Origin: Deltaproteobacteria bacterium
GTDB taxonomy: Bacteria > Desulfobacterota > Desulfobacteria > Desulfobacterales > Desulfatirhabdiaceae
Length of the DNA stretch: 64,000 nt
Assembly: GCA_016219185.1 (NCBI GenBank)
Contig: JACRBZ010000071.1
Span: 51,814-115,813 of the forward strand
Reading direction: 5' to 3'
Numbering within the stretch: position 1 is the first letter of the stretch; the number at the start of each line of letters is the position of its first letter. Positions 36,286-44,530 of the stretch are shown here, in pieces. A program made the translations under genes and the position numbers. The notes under the pieces were generated by a model, which did no database searches, had not been told where the DNA came from, and saw only the letters and a program-made list of their open reading frames with translations.

Positions 36286-39144
36286 ATGATAACGAATTGG
36301 AAGTTGATGATAAAAGGGCTATTTATCTTTTTATGTCTCCTGTCTGCGGAGATGTATGTTCCGTCCTCTCTCATGGCCTTTGCGGGAAACAACATGTCTC
36401 TTTCCGCAGATCCGACATCCATCCAGGCCGATGGCCTTTCCACAACGACGATTAAGGCGGTTGTTGATAATAATGGCATATTATTGACCGGTGTAACGCT
36501 AACATTTACAACAACTCAGGGTTTTTTCCAAGATCCTACTACTGGACTTTTGGACAAAAAAACAATTGTGACTTATTCAGACACAGTTGGTGAATCTACA
36601 GTTGTTCTTTACTCCGATACGGTTCCTGGAACTGCTACAATTACATGTGTGGCTTCAGGTATCGGTACATATATTATTACAAATCCTGCTCCGCCACCTC
36701 CAACCATAACTATATCCGTCCCTTTCGATGTTACCCGGACAGTTGATGTGTATTTTACCGGGCCAGGGCCAACAAACTCAATCGTGTTATCTGCTGCTCC
36801 CTCGGCAGTTCCCGCAGATGATCTTACGCCTTCCACAATTACAGCAAAATTATACGATAAGTTTGGCACTCAGATTGTAAAACCAGGCATCCCGGTAAAC
36901 TTTACAGTTTCTGGAGTTGGACATTTTTCAAATAATCCGGTTCCGACACCAATTACAGTTTCCACGGACGCTACCGGTACGGCGACAGCCCTTGTGTATT
37001 CTGCAGTAGCAGGTACATCTGCAATCAATGCCAGTACAAATGGTATCTCCAGTACTATTTATGTTATTTTTACGGAAGTAGCACCCAGACCAATTCTTAC
37101 AACTATTGTATTATCCGCTGCTCCCCCGTCAGTTCCCGCAGATAATCTTACGTCTTCCACAATTACGGCAAAACTATACGACCAGAATAACAAACAGATC
37201 ACAACACCCGGCATTTCTGTTAATTTTGTAATTTCATCTGGAGTTGGGCATTTTTCAAACAATCAGACATCGATTCCCGTTTCCACGGACGGTACTGGTA
37301 CGGCGACAGCCCTTCTGTATTCTTCAGTAACCGGATCAGTCGGCGTCAGCGCCAGTGCTAATGGTATTTCCAGTGCTTCTATTTTCGTTATTTTCACGGC
37401 GCCTCCCACACCATCGCCCACACCCACGCCAACGCCCACACCATTTCTAACCAGTATCGTTTTGACTGTTAATCCTACGGCGGTTCCTGCGGACAATCTG
37501 ACGCCTTCCACGATTTCGGCGCAATTATTCGACCAGTTTGGCAAGTCTTTGTCATTGCCGGGTGTATCGGTGACTTTTACAACAGCTCCTGCCGGACTTG
37601 CGCATTTTTCAAATAATCTGACAACGATCGCTGTTTCCACGAACGGTTCGGGTTTGGCAGCCGCGCTTTTATATTCTCAAGTTGTGGGTACGGCGACTGT
37701 CAATGCCACCAGCGGTTCAATAACGACAAATCCGGTTTTCGTTAATTTTACCGGATCGGGGCCAACGGCCGATATTCTCCTGAAGGCCAATCCGGCATCC
37801 AATCCGGCTGACAACCTGTCTGCTTCAACGATTACGGCAACATTATTTGATGTTTTCGGAAATACGGTAAATAGCGGCGTAAAGGTAACATTCAAGACAA
37901 CCCTCGGGAAATTTACAAACAATGATGTATCGTTTGATGCCTTCACGAATTCCGTGGGCGTTGCAACTGCGTTTGTATCTTCCGGATCAGTCGGTACCGC
38001 ACAGATTAGCGCCAGCTCGAACGGCATCACCCGCTATGTCAATGTCACTTTTACAGGTGAGGGTCCACCGGCATTCATCTCACTTAGCGCTTCCTCCAAC
38101 TGGATACCTGCGGACGGATATACCTTTACGGCCATAACCGCCACCATCCTGGACAGCGCAGGACAGCCGGTTGCTGCGGGAACTGCCGTGACATTCACCA
38201 CCACACTGGGGGTTTTTGAAAATGGAAAAACAACTTTAGTGGCTGCAACAACGGATGCAACGGGAACACTTACGGTTCATTTGAGATCAACAAGCACCAT
38301 CGCAACCGGAACTGCCGTGATAACCTGCACGTCTGGCACTATTTCGCAATCCATTACCGTGGGTATTGTTAAACTGGAATTTGAAACAGAGCCCAACAAC
38401 GACATGGCGCATGCTGATGCAATCTGTTTCAACAACGTGTTTTTAGCCCAGCTTTCTTCACCCTACGAGGAAGACTGGTATACGTTCACCATTAATACGC
38501 CCAGCCGGATAGGCATCAATTTCATCACTACGGCCATTCCCGCAATTGCAACGCAGTGCAAAACAGGGGTTTCTACCGTGGGGACATATCGGGTGGATAT
38601 CCGGGATGGAAATAACAACATTTTAATGTCCTATCAAAATGTTGATTGTATTTTTGATAACGGCATATGGGAAACCGGCGTTGTGCCGGCGGGCAAATAT
38701 TATGTAGTGGTTTACTGTCCCAGATTGCCGGACAATTCCCATTATCTGTCATCCGCCTATTATCTGGCTGTATTCGATAATTTCTATCTTCCCTGCGGGT
38801 ACAACGATAAACTGGTGAACTCTGCATCCCTGTCCCTGGAAACCTCGGCATATCATCTGAATGTTCCGATCATTGATACCACCCCCTATTTATGGGCTGA
38901 TTTGATGTACGATCCGGTTCAGGCGGCGGGTATTATGTTCCGGCTGACGGACTACGGAATCCTGGAAAATCTCAATGACTTCAGATCCTGCAATGTGTCA
39001 AACCTGTACCTGGCTGACGGCAATTATATCCTGCATATCCCGGTACTGATCTTAAATGGCATATCCTACCGGGTTGACTTTACTTATGTTCCTACCACTG
39101 ATGGAATTATTTGGTTTATGTTGCGCGGCATCTGGCCCAATTAA
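36286..39144 (+). CDS. Large secreted protein with six Big_1 repeats and a PPC-like C-terminal domain
   Basis: A 952-aa protein with a signal peptide (MIKGLFIFLCLLSAEMYVPS, likely cut after AFA). Six tandem Big_1 domains each start with a pattern like IVLSAAPSAVPADDLTPSTI. A Pro/Thr linker (PTPSPTPTPTPTP) separates repeats 3 and 4, and a C-terminal domain from about residue 705 resembles pre-peptidase C-terminal (PPC) domains (ETEPNNDMAHADAI, DWYTFTINTPSRIGINF). The ATG at 36286 has a GGAGG site. The repeat architecture is that of intimin/invasin-type adhesins. Neither a transmembrane beta barrel nor an LPXTG-type anchor is visible. It is located between pilQ and a GspF-type gene. Confidence 0.85.
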   Translation: MITNWKLMIKGLFIFLCLLSAEMYVPSSLMAFAGNNMSLSADPTSIQADGLSTTTIKAVVDNNGILLTGVTLTFTTTQGFFQDPTTGLLDKKTIVTYSDTVGESTVVLYSDTVPGTATITCVASGIGTYIITNPAPPPPTITISVPFDVTRTVDVYFTGPGPTNSIVLSAAPSAVPADDLTPSTITAKLYDKFGTQIVKPGIPVNFTVSGVGHFSNNPVPTPITVSTDATGTATALVYSAVAGTSAINASTNGISSTIYVIFTEVAPRPILTTIVLSAAPPSVPADNLTSSTITAKLYDQNNKQITTPGISVNFVISSGVGHFSNNQTSIPVSTDGTGTATALLYSSVTGSVGVSASANGISSASIFVIFTAPPTPSPTPTPTPTPFLTSIVLTVNPTAVPADNLTPSTISAQLFDQFGKSLSLPGVSVTFTTAPAGLAHFSNNLTTIAVSTNGSGLAAALLYSQVVGTATVNATSGSITTNPVFVNFTGSGPTADILLKANPASNPADNLSASTITATLFDVFGNTVNSGVKVTFKTTLGKFTNNDVSFDAFTNSVGVATAFVSSGSVGTAQISASSNGITRYVNVTFTGEGPPAFISLSASSNWIPADGYTFTAITATILDSAGQPVAAGTAVTFTTTLGVFENGKTTLVAATTDATGTLTVHLRSTSTIATGTAVITCTSGTISQSITVGIVKLEFETEPNNDMAHADAICFNNVFLAQLSSPYEEDWYTFTINTPSRIGINFITTAIPAIATQCKTGVSTVGTYRVDIRDGNNNILMSYQNVDCIFDNGIWETGVVPAGKYYVVVYCPRLPDNSHYLSSAYYLAVFDNFYLPCGYNDKLVNSASLSLETSAYHLNVPIIDTTPYLWADLMYDPVQAAGIMFRLTDYGILENLNDFRSCNVSNLYLADGNYILHIPVLILNGISYRVDFTYVPTTDGIIWFMLRGIWPN

Positions 39145-39228
39145 AGGCAGCAAAACATGGATGTTTTAACTAAATGATATTGCAGATGATCCGGCGAGAT
39201 TTTCCTATACAGATGATTTTTCCGATTC

Positions 39229-40443
39229 ATGCCAGTCTATGAATATACTGCGCTGGATGTTAAGGGCAACACGCTATCGGGTATCGTCGATGCGGACAGT
39301 CCGGCCAGCGCCAGGCAAAAACTTCGCGCGGCCGGAAACTATCCGGTGGCTGTCCGGGAAGCCGCTAGCCTGTCAGCCCAACAATCCCCCCGGTTTTTTA
39401 AGCGATTTCGTCGCGTCAGGCAATCAGAGCTTGCGATAATGACCCGCCAACTGGGGACCCTGATGACTGCAGGGTTCCCCTTGGTTGCTGCTCTGGATGC
39501 CTTGATTCCGCAGACCCGATCTCTTCAGCTTAAAAATCAACTCACCCGGATCAAGGACGCCATTGTCGGCGGAAGCAGTTTTTCGCAGGCGCTTTCAACG
39601 GTTCCTACATTCCCTCCCCTCTACATCAACATGATCCAGGCCGGAGAATCATCCGGTACCATGGAGCTGGTTCTGGACCGGCTGGCGGAGATGATTGAGA
39701 AACAGCAGCAGGTAACGCAGCGAATAACTTCCGCCATGACATACCCGGTTTTTATGACCCTCATCGGTGCCGGAATTTTGTTGTTTTTGATTACCTATAT
39801 CGTTCCGACGATTGCAGCCTTATTTTCCGACATGAAACAGGTTTTGCCCGTCCCGACACGGATTCTGATTGCCGCCAGCCAGATCCTGAAACTCTGGTGG
39901 TGGGTTATCCCCATTGCGATTATCTTTATTGTCCTGAGTTTTCAACGTGTTCGAAATGCGGAATCCGGTCGGCATGCCATTGACGGGATACTGCTGTCCC
40001 TGCCGGTTCTGGGGGATTTTCTGCGTAAGCTCTCTGCTGCCAGAATCGCTCGGACCCTGGGGCTGCTTCTGGAAAACGGGGTGTCACTGCTTTCAGCCCT
40101 TGAAATCGTCAAAAACATAGCAGGGAACGTACGCATTGCCGGTGCTGTGGAAGCGGCTGCAAATAAGGTTCGGCAAGGCCAGGGACTGGCCGGGTCGCTG
40201 AATGCCACCGGTCAGTTTCCTGCTTTATTTATTCAGATGATTCAGGTCGGAGAGCAAAGTGGGGCTTTGGAAAGCCTGCTGAAAAAGCTATCCGATCTTT
40301 TTGAAAACGAGGTCGAAACCGCGCTGATGCGCATGGCCGCGCTTCTTGAGCCGGTCATGATTTTGATCATGGGCGTGATGGTGGGGTTTATTGTGCTGTC
40401 GATCTGCCTGCCGATATTTGAAATGAATCAACTGATTCGTTAA
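39229..40443 (+). CDS. GspF/PilC-type inner-membrane platform protein
   Basis: A 404-aa protein with two homologous T2SSF domains (LAIMTRQLGTLMTAGFPLV at ~70-190; ARIARTLGLLLENGVSLLSA at ~270-390) and three membrane helices. The N-terminus MPVYEYTALDVKGNTLSGIV resembles type II secretion GspF more than classical PilC, although location after pilMNOPQ suggests a pilus role. It is the platform protein on which the assembly ATPase acts; no PilB/PilT is in the window. Its 3' end overlaps the convergent PqqD-domain gene by 56 bases. Confidence 0.92.
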   Translation: MPVYEYTALDVKGNTLSGIVDADSPASARQKLRAAGNYPVAVREAASLSAQQSPRFFKRFRRVRQSELAIMTRQLGTLMTAGFPLVAALDALIPQTRSLQLKNQLTRIKDAIVGGSSFSQALSTVPTFPPLYINMIQAGESSGTMELVLDRLAEMIEKQQQVTQRITSAMTYPVFMTLIGAGILLFLITYIVPTIAALFSDMKQVLPVPTRILIAASQILKLWWWVIPIAIIFIVLSFQRVRNAESGRHAIDGILLSLPVLGDFLRKLSAARIARTLGLLLENGVSLLSALEIVKNIAGNVRIAGAVEAAANKVRQGQGLAGSLNATGQFPALFIQMIQVGEQSGALESLLKKLSDLFENEVETALMRMAALLEPVMILIMGVMVGFIVLSICLPIFEMNQLIR

Positions 40444-40807
40444 TTTGTTTCATCCCGATAATTCCCCTTCTGCCCAGCTCCCGTAAAAACTGGATCACGC
40501 TGACTTCAGATTCCTTACGGTAAAGTTGATGAAGCCCCGCAAATGAATCGATAATTTCCATAACCGTGGATTTGTTGTCCACCAGATCCCATACCCCGGT
40601 GCCCAGAATATCCAGTTGAAGTTTTCGCATGCGCCTCAATTCAGATTCCTTCTTCATTCTCCGCAGAATGCCCGCAAACCAGGGTCTGAGGGTTTCAGGA
40701 TAGGATAGCAGGATTTCTCCGGAATCCAGGCGGTTTTCCAAAACCAGGGGATTGCGGATGGGGATGCAGCAAAGGGCATCGGTTCGGCTAAGCGGTGACG
40801 GTTTCAT
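40388..40807 (-). CDS. PqqD-domain protein
   Basis: A 139-aa protein with a PqqD fold in its C-terminal 80 residues (LDILGTGVWDLVDNKSTVME, then VIQFLRELGRRGIIGM). PqqD proteins are usually peptide chaperones for radical SAM enzymes that modify ribosomal peptides; no radical SAM gene is present here. The ATG at 40807 reduces the overlap with the upstream gene to 20 bases. The last ~56 bases overlap gspF on the other strand. It is last in a five-gene minus-strand operon. Confidence 0.7.
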   Translation of the reverse strand: MKPSPLSRTDALCCIPIRNPLVLENRLDSGEILLSYPETLRPWFAGILRRMKKESELRRMRKLQLDILGTGVWDLVDNKSTVMEIIDSFAGLHQLYRKESEVSVIQFLRELGRRGIIGMKQINESVDSFQISAGRSTAQ

Positions 40808-41690
40808 AATCGGCTGCGATCTGAGCAAAAAAAACGGGATCCATCGGATGTCTGCTCTCCGACCGTACTGCTAGAATCCGGTTGGTTTCTGTGTCATGGC
40901 GGATGAGTAACCGGTGATGGGAGAATCTGGCTGAAAGAAATGTCGCAATCCTGGTCAGAAGGCTTATAGAAGGGGATTTTTCCCATTCCATTCTGTTTAC
41001 ATCTTGCTGTTTTCCAGATGTGCTGCCGGGATAAAACGGCAATGATCCGGCAAATTCAGGCAACTTTCTTCCGGCAAGAAGCACGGAAGCCGGACTCCAG
41101 CGATAGAGGCTGATTCCAAGTCCTTTTGCTGAAAAATCCATTGTCATAAAGCCCGGAGAGAATTGATACGACTTGATCTGAAGTGCTGCGGGAAGGATTG
41201 CGCGAACATCGAAAACCGCCCACTGCTGGCGGTTATCCTCTGAATGGTCCCTGAAGGTTGACAGAAGTTTGGAAACAATTTTGTGAAAATAGCTGGGATC
41301 TTCGCTACTGCACTGATAAAATTGGAACAGGGAAGCCCTGTTGCAGAAAGTGCAGGAAACGATGAGAGCGTTTCCTGCCGATTCTTTGAACGAAATACCG
41401 CTGACCTCGTGGGCCGGTAGTGCTTGTAACCAGTCTTGTGGGGGAGTCCAGGGGTCGGTAGTCAGATGATGCTTCCTGCGAATTTGAGTTTGAAGCTGTT
41501 TCAGGCTGCGTTTATGGGATGTTTTTTTGAAGAGGTTTCCCCAGGTGATTTCCATTCTGGGATCTGTCCGTGTCCCCAGCATCAAATAATTCCGACCAAT
41601 GGTGGCGATCTCCCAGTGGGAAGGCTTCCGGAACGCAATGCCGTTCCAGGCGATTTCATCCCACCGGGTCATATCTGATGTTTCATCCAT
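40788..41690 (-). CDS. Unrecognised protein, 300 aa
   Basis: I do not recognise this protein. It starts with WDEIAWNGIAFRKPSHWEIA, runs through a beta-rich N-terminal lobe, and has a Cys pair in a short segment (SCTFCNRASLFQFYQ) and a C-terminal lobe (RSESRHPMDPVFFAQIAADY at the end). No signal peptide or membrane helix is evident. The ATG at 41690 begins just past the neighbouring gene's end; an ORF start at 41822 would overlap that gene by ~110 bases. It sits between a secreted protein and a PqqD-domain protein, so it likely belongs to the same function. Confidence 0.6.
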   Translation of the reverse strand: MDETSDMTRWDEIAWNGIAFRKPSHWEIATIGRNYLMLGTRTDPRMEITWGNLFKKTSHKRSLKQLQTQIRRKHHLTTDPWTPPQDWLQALPAHEVSGISFKESAGNALIVSCTFCNRASLFQFYQCSSEDPSYFHKIVSKLLSTFRDHSEDNRQQWAVFDVRAILPAALQIKSYQFSPGFMTMDFSAKGLGISLYRWSPASVLLAGRKLPEFAGSLPFYPGSTSGKQQDVNRMEWEKSPSISLLTRIATFLSARFSHHRLLIRHDTETNRILAVRSESRHPMDPVFFAQIAADYETVTA

Positions 41691-41709
41691 GGGTGATTCT
41701 CGGGCAGGG

Positions 41710-42315
41710 TCAACGGGGGACCAGGATATCCCAGTCCACTGTGACAGGTGAATTGCCTGATAAAGATTCGCGGACTTCCGGATGGGATTTGTCATAGCAT
41801 TGACGTTCCTTATCCACGGCATCGATCATCGTCAGTTTGATGGAATTGCCGATTTTTTCATCCGTATCCTGCTTGTTATGCTGAAGAATGAGGCTGATGC
41901 GGTTCTTGGACTTGTCCACAAAGGACCATTTCCAGGCAATAACGATGTGGAAAGGATCACCGCGCCATTCGGCGGGCTTTCCGAATTTTTTCTCAAACCG
42001 GGTCAGAAGCATGTCATAAAACTCCTTGCTGGAATCGGCATATTTGAGTTTGATGCGAACCACTTTTCCCGGAGTGGCGCAGGTTCCGTAGGCAATCAGG
42101 CCGCTGGCAAGCAAATCGGTTTTATTGATTGCCACTTCGGTAATGGATTCCGCGTAACGGATGGTCAGGGCCGTGGTCATATCCACGCGATCTTTGTAAG
42201 TGGAAATATCCGCGCCCAGTTGAAATCCCCCTACTTGATTGGGTGTATCCGCAAGGCATATCCCGTATGCCAGGCATATTCCCATGAATAGCAGAAAAAA
42301 CCGTGTTTTTTTCAT
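41710..42315 (-). CDS. Small secreted protein of unknown function
   Basis: A 201-aa protein with a clear signal peptide (MKKTRFFLLFMGICLAYGIC). The mature part is a compact domain (GGFQLGADISTYKDRVDMTT, FEKKFGKPAEWRGDPFH). A GAGGAG site sits seven bases before the chosen ATG at 42315; the longer frame lacks a signal sequence. It follows the OPT-like gene in the same operon and may be periplasmic or surface located. The family is unknown to me. Confidence 0.75.
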   Translation of the reverse strand: MKKTRFFLLFMGICLAYGICLADTPNQVGGFQLGADISTYKDRVDMTTALTIRYAESITEVAINKTDLLASGLIAYGTCATPGKVVRIKLKYADSSKEFYDMLLTRFEKKFGKPAEWRGDPFHIVIAWKWSFVDKSKNRISLILQHNKQDTDEKIGNSIKLTMIDAVDKERQCYDKSHPEVRESLSGNSPVTVDWDILVPR

Positions 42316-42448
42316 AATAGGACTCCTCAAGTCATTTTGATCCGCATCGTAATTTGAAATTATCATAATATGCGCTTGGAATGAAGGTATCAAGATATAG
42401 TTTCGTCTTTTCTTTTGGACGCATATTCGATTCTTCTTCTCGCGGTGT

Positions 42449-44410
42449 TTAATAAGCAAGTCTTCCCAGGGATTTCAATATGAGCGCAAATCCCATTGCA
42501 AACATGCCGGTCAATCCCATCCCGCATGAAAAACCTGCCAGAAGCACCGGGGCGTATTGGCGCCACATCTTTCCGTATCGTTTTAAAAAATAATAGCGAC
42601 CCAGAAAAGCACCGATGACTTCCAGAATCAATCCATGAGGCGCGCTGTGGCCAAGCCCCCGAACAATGCCGTACACCAGAAGCGTGGGAAGCCCAAACAG
42701 GGACAGTATCATATAAATGATTACTCCGAGTCCCATGCCGGTCAAAACATACATTCCATTAAGAGCTTGATAAAAAAGGGAGTTTCCTTCCAGTGTGGAT
42801 GTCTGCATCAAAAGGGTATTCAGTGCCTGAAGGTGCCATAATTTCTGGGCAAACGGGTAACTGCTGGAGGGAATCGGCGCCAGGCGCCAGATAAACTGAG
42901 AGAACAGCAGGCTTGCAATCATTACCACCGGAAAAACAACCATTTCCGCTTTAATGATCCCCCGAATGCTGGTTCCGGTCAATTCGATTTCCCGAAAATC
43001 GACGGTTGCCTTTCCGTAATTGTGGATCGGAATCGGCGCATACCAGATTTCAATTCCCTGATAACCGAAAAATTTTGCTCCCGCAATAAAGCTGGCTTCA
43101 CGAACCATCGGCAGATTGACAAACTGGCCGGCGATGCCTTCCATGCGCGCGGAAATATACGAGATGAACGGGGTATAGATAAAGCCGTAGCCCAGGAAAA
43201 ATATCCAGGGGAAATTGGGGACAAGCCATACGCAGAGACCAACATAGGAAAGGGTGGAAAAGACATAAATGCCTATGGCAATCCAGAAATTAAAATCCCC
43301 TCTGCCTTCCGGTGGGTGGAACAAATCTTTTAAACTTCCCCTGCTGCCGGCCTGTCCCTTGCGAAAGGAACTGATCACATGCCAGATTCCGATAAAACCA
43401 ATGGCCAGACCCAGGCCGATGCCAAAGCTCATGTAAAAGTCGAAATTGTTGGCAAAAATTGTGTCAACGGTTTCCATGCCCTGATGCCAGCGCTGAAGAA
43501 TGCCGTGATGATAAAGAATCGGATTGGCGATCATTGTGACGATCAGGCCGATCAGGCCGCCGATCACTGCCCAGAAAGGCAGGACCATGCCCACGAACAA
43601 CAGGCCCAGGTCGAGCTGAATGCCGGTGGCAACGGCAGGCAGGATTTCCTCGGTCCTTCGGGTCAACTCGATCCAGGGAATGGGAATAAGTTGAATGGAC
43701 TCGGTAAAGATCAGGCCCGAGATGGTGGGCAGGAGTACATAAACGCCGCCGAACAAAAGGCCGATGACCCCACCAATGGAAAAAACCCGCCATTTCCAGC
43801 CTTTTTGCCGGTCTTCCGTGGATTCAGCCAGGGCCATCGTTCCCAGAGCTCCGACCGGCGCCATTGGGAAGGGCAGTTTTTCAACATCCGAAGTGATGCG
43901 ATACAGGGCATATCCGAGGCCGAAATGGTCGATTCGTTGAATAATCTGAGAGCCGACCAGCAGAAGAATGGGGATCATCCAGTCCCTGTGAAAAAAAGTT
44001 CGTTCAACCAGAGACATCGAGTCGTTTGCCGGCGCAACCCACAGGGGGATATATTCCGTAAGTCCCAGCATTTTTGCGGCATCGGACTGAACCAGGTATT
44101 GACTCCACAAAAGCCCCTGAAACGGAGATGCCAGCGCGGCGCCCGCCATGTAGTACAGGATAAAAATCTCCTGTTGCTTCAGATCGGTATAGGAGCGCCG
44201 GGCGATTTCAGCGAACAGAATGATCGTTACCCACCGGGCCGCGGGACCGATGCCGGTCCCGATAACCAGTTGAAGGTACATGCTTCCGGGCATCATGAGA
44301 AAACCGATGAAAATTGCGCCGACGATGGTTTTCCAGTCAAAACCTTCTTCAAAATGATCCGGAGTGGTCAGAAGGTCCCGGTATTCCTTGAGCTCTTTGT
44401 CTTCGTACAT
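42449..44410 (-). CDS. OPT-like peptide transporter family membrane protein
   Basis: A 653-aa polytopic protein with a dozen or more predicted helices, resembling OPT-type oligopeptide transporters annotated in many bacteria as peptide transporters. The N-terminus is soluble (MYEDKELKEYRDLLTTPDHF) and is followed by GFDWKTIVGAIFIGFLMMPG. Substrate unknown. It forms a pair with the DUF6785/6784 protein encoded 120 bases upstream, and the two may act together. No ATPase is adjacent, so it is probably a secondary transporter. Confidence 0.75.
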   Translation of the reverse strand: MYEDKELKEYRDLLTTPDHFEEGFDWKTIVGAIFIGFLMMPGSMYLQLVIGTGIGPAARWVTIILFAEIARRSYTDLKQQEIFILYYMAGAALASPFQGLLWSQYLVQSDAAKMLGLTEYIPLWVAPANDSMSLVERTFFHRDWMIPILLLVGSQIIQRIDHFGLGYALYRITSDVEKLPFPMAPVGALGTMALAESTEDRQKGWKWRVFSIGGVIGLLFGGVYVLLPTISGLIFTESIQLIPIPWIELTRRTEEILPAVATGIQLDLGLLFVGMVLPFWAVIGGLIGLIVTMIANPILYHHGILQRWHQGMETVDTIFANNFDFYMSFGIGLGLAIGFIGIWHVISSFRKGQAGSRGSLKDLFHPPEGRGDFNFWIAIGIYVFSTLSYVGLCVWLVPNFPWIFFLGYGFIYTPFISYISARMEGIAGQFVNLPMVREASFIAGAKFFGYQGIEIWYAPIPIHNYGKATVDFREIELTGTSIRGIIKAEMVVFPVVMIASLLFSQFIWRLAPIPSSSYPFAQKLWHLQALNTLLMQTSTLEGNSLFYQALNGMYVLTGMGLGVIIYMILSLFGLPTLLVYGIVRGLGHSAPHGLILEVIGAFLGRYYFLKRYGKMWRQYAPVLLAGFSCGMGLTGMFAMGFALILKSLGRLAY

Positions 44411-44530
44411 GGATTTGTATGATCCATTCAGGATTGCGGGTTATGTGAAAGAAGTCGGAAGTCTGTAGTCAGAAAGAAAATTTCCCTGTTTCTGAGTTTA
44501 CTGGATTAAGTGAATGAGATTTCCATCCGA

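Noticed and set aside
43379..44422. A 347-codon plus-strand open frame
   Set aside because: It lies wholly opposite the OPT-like gene, has a low-complexity polar composition and no recognisable family. It is a shadow of the minus-strand gene.
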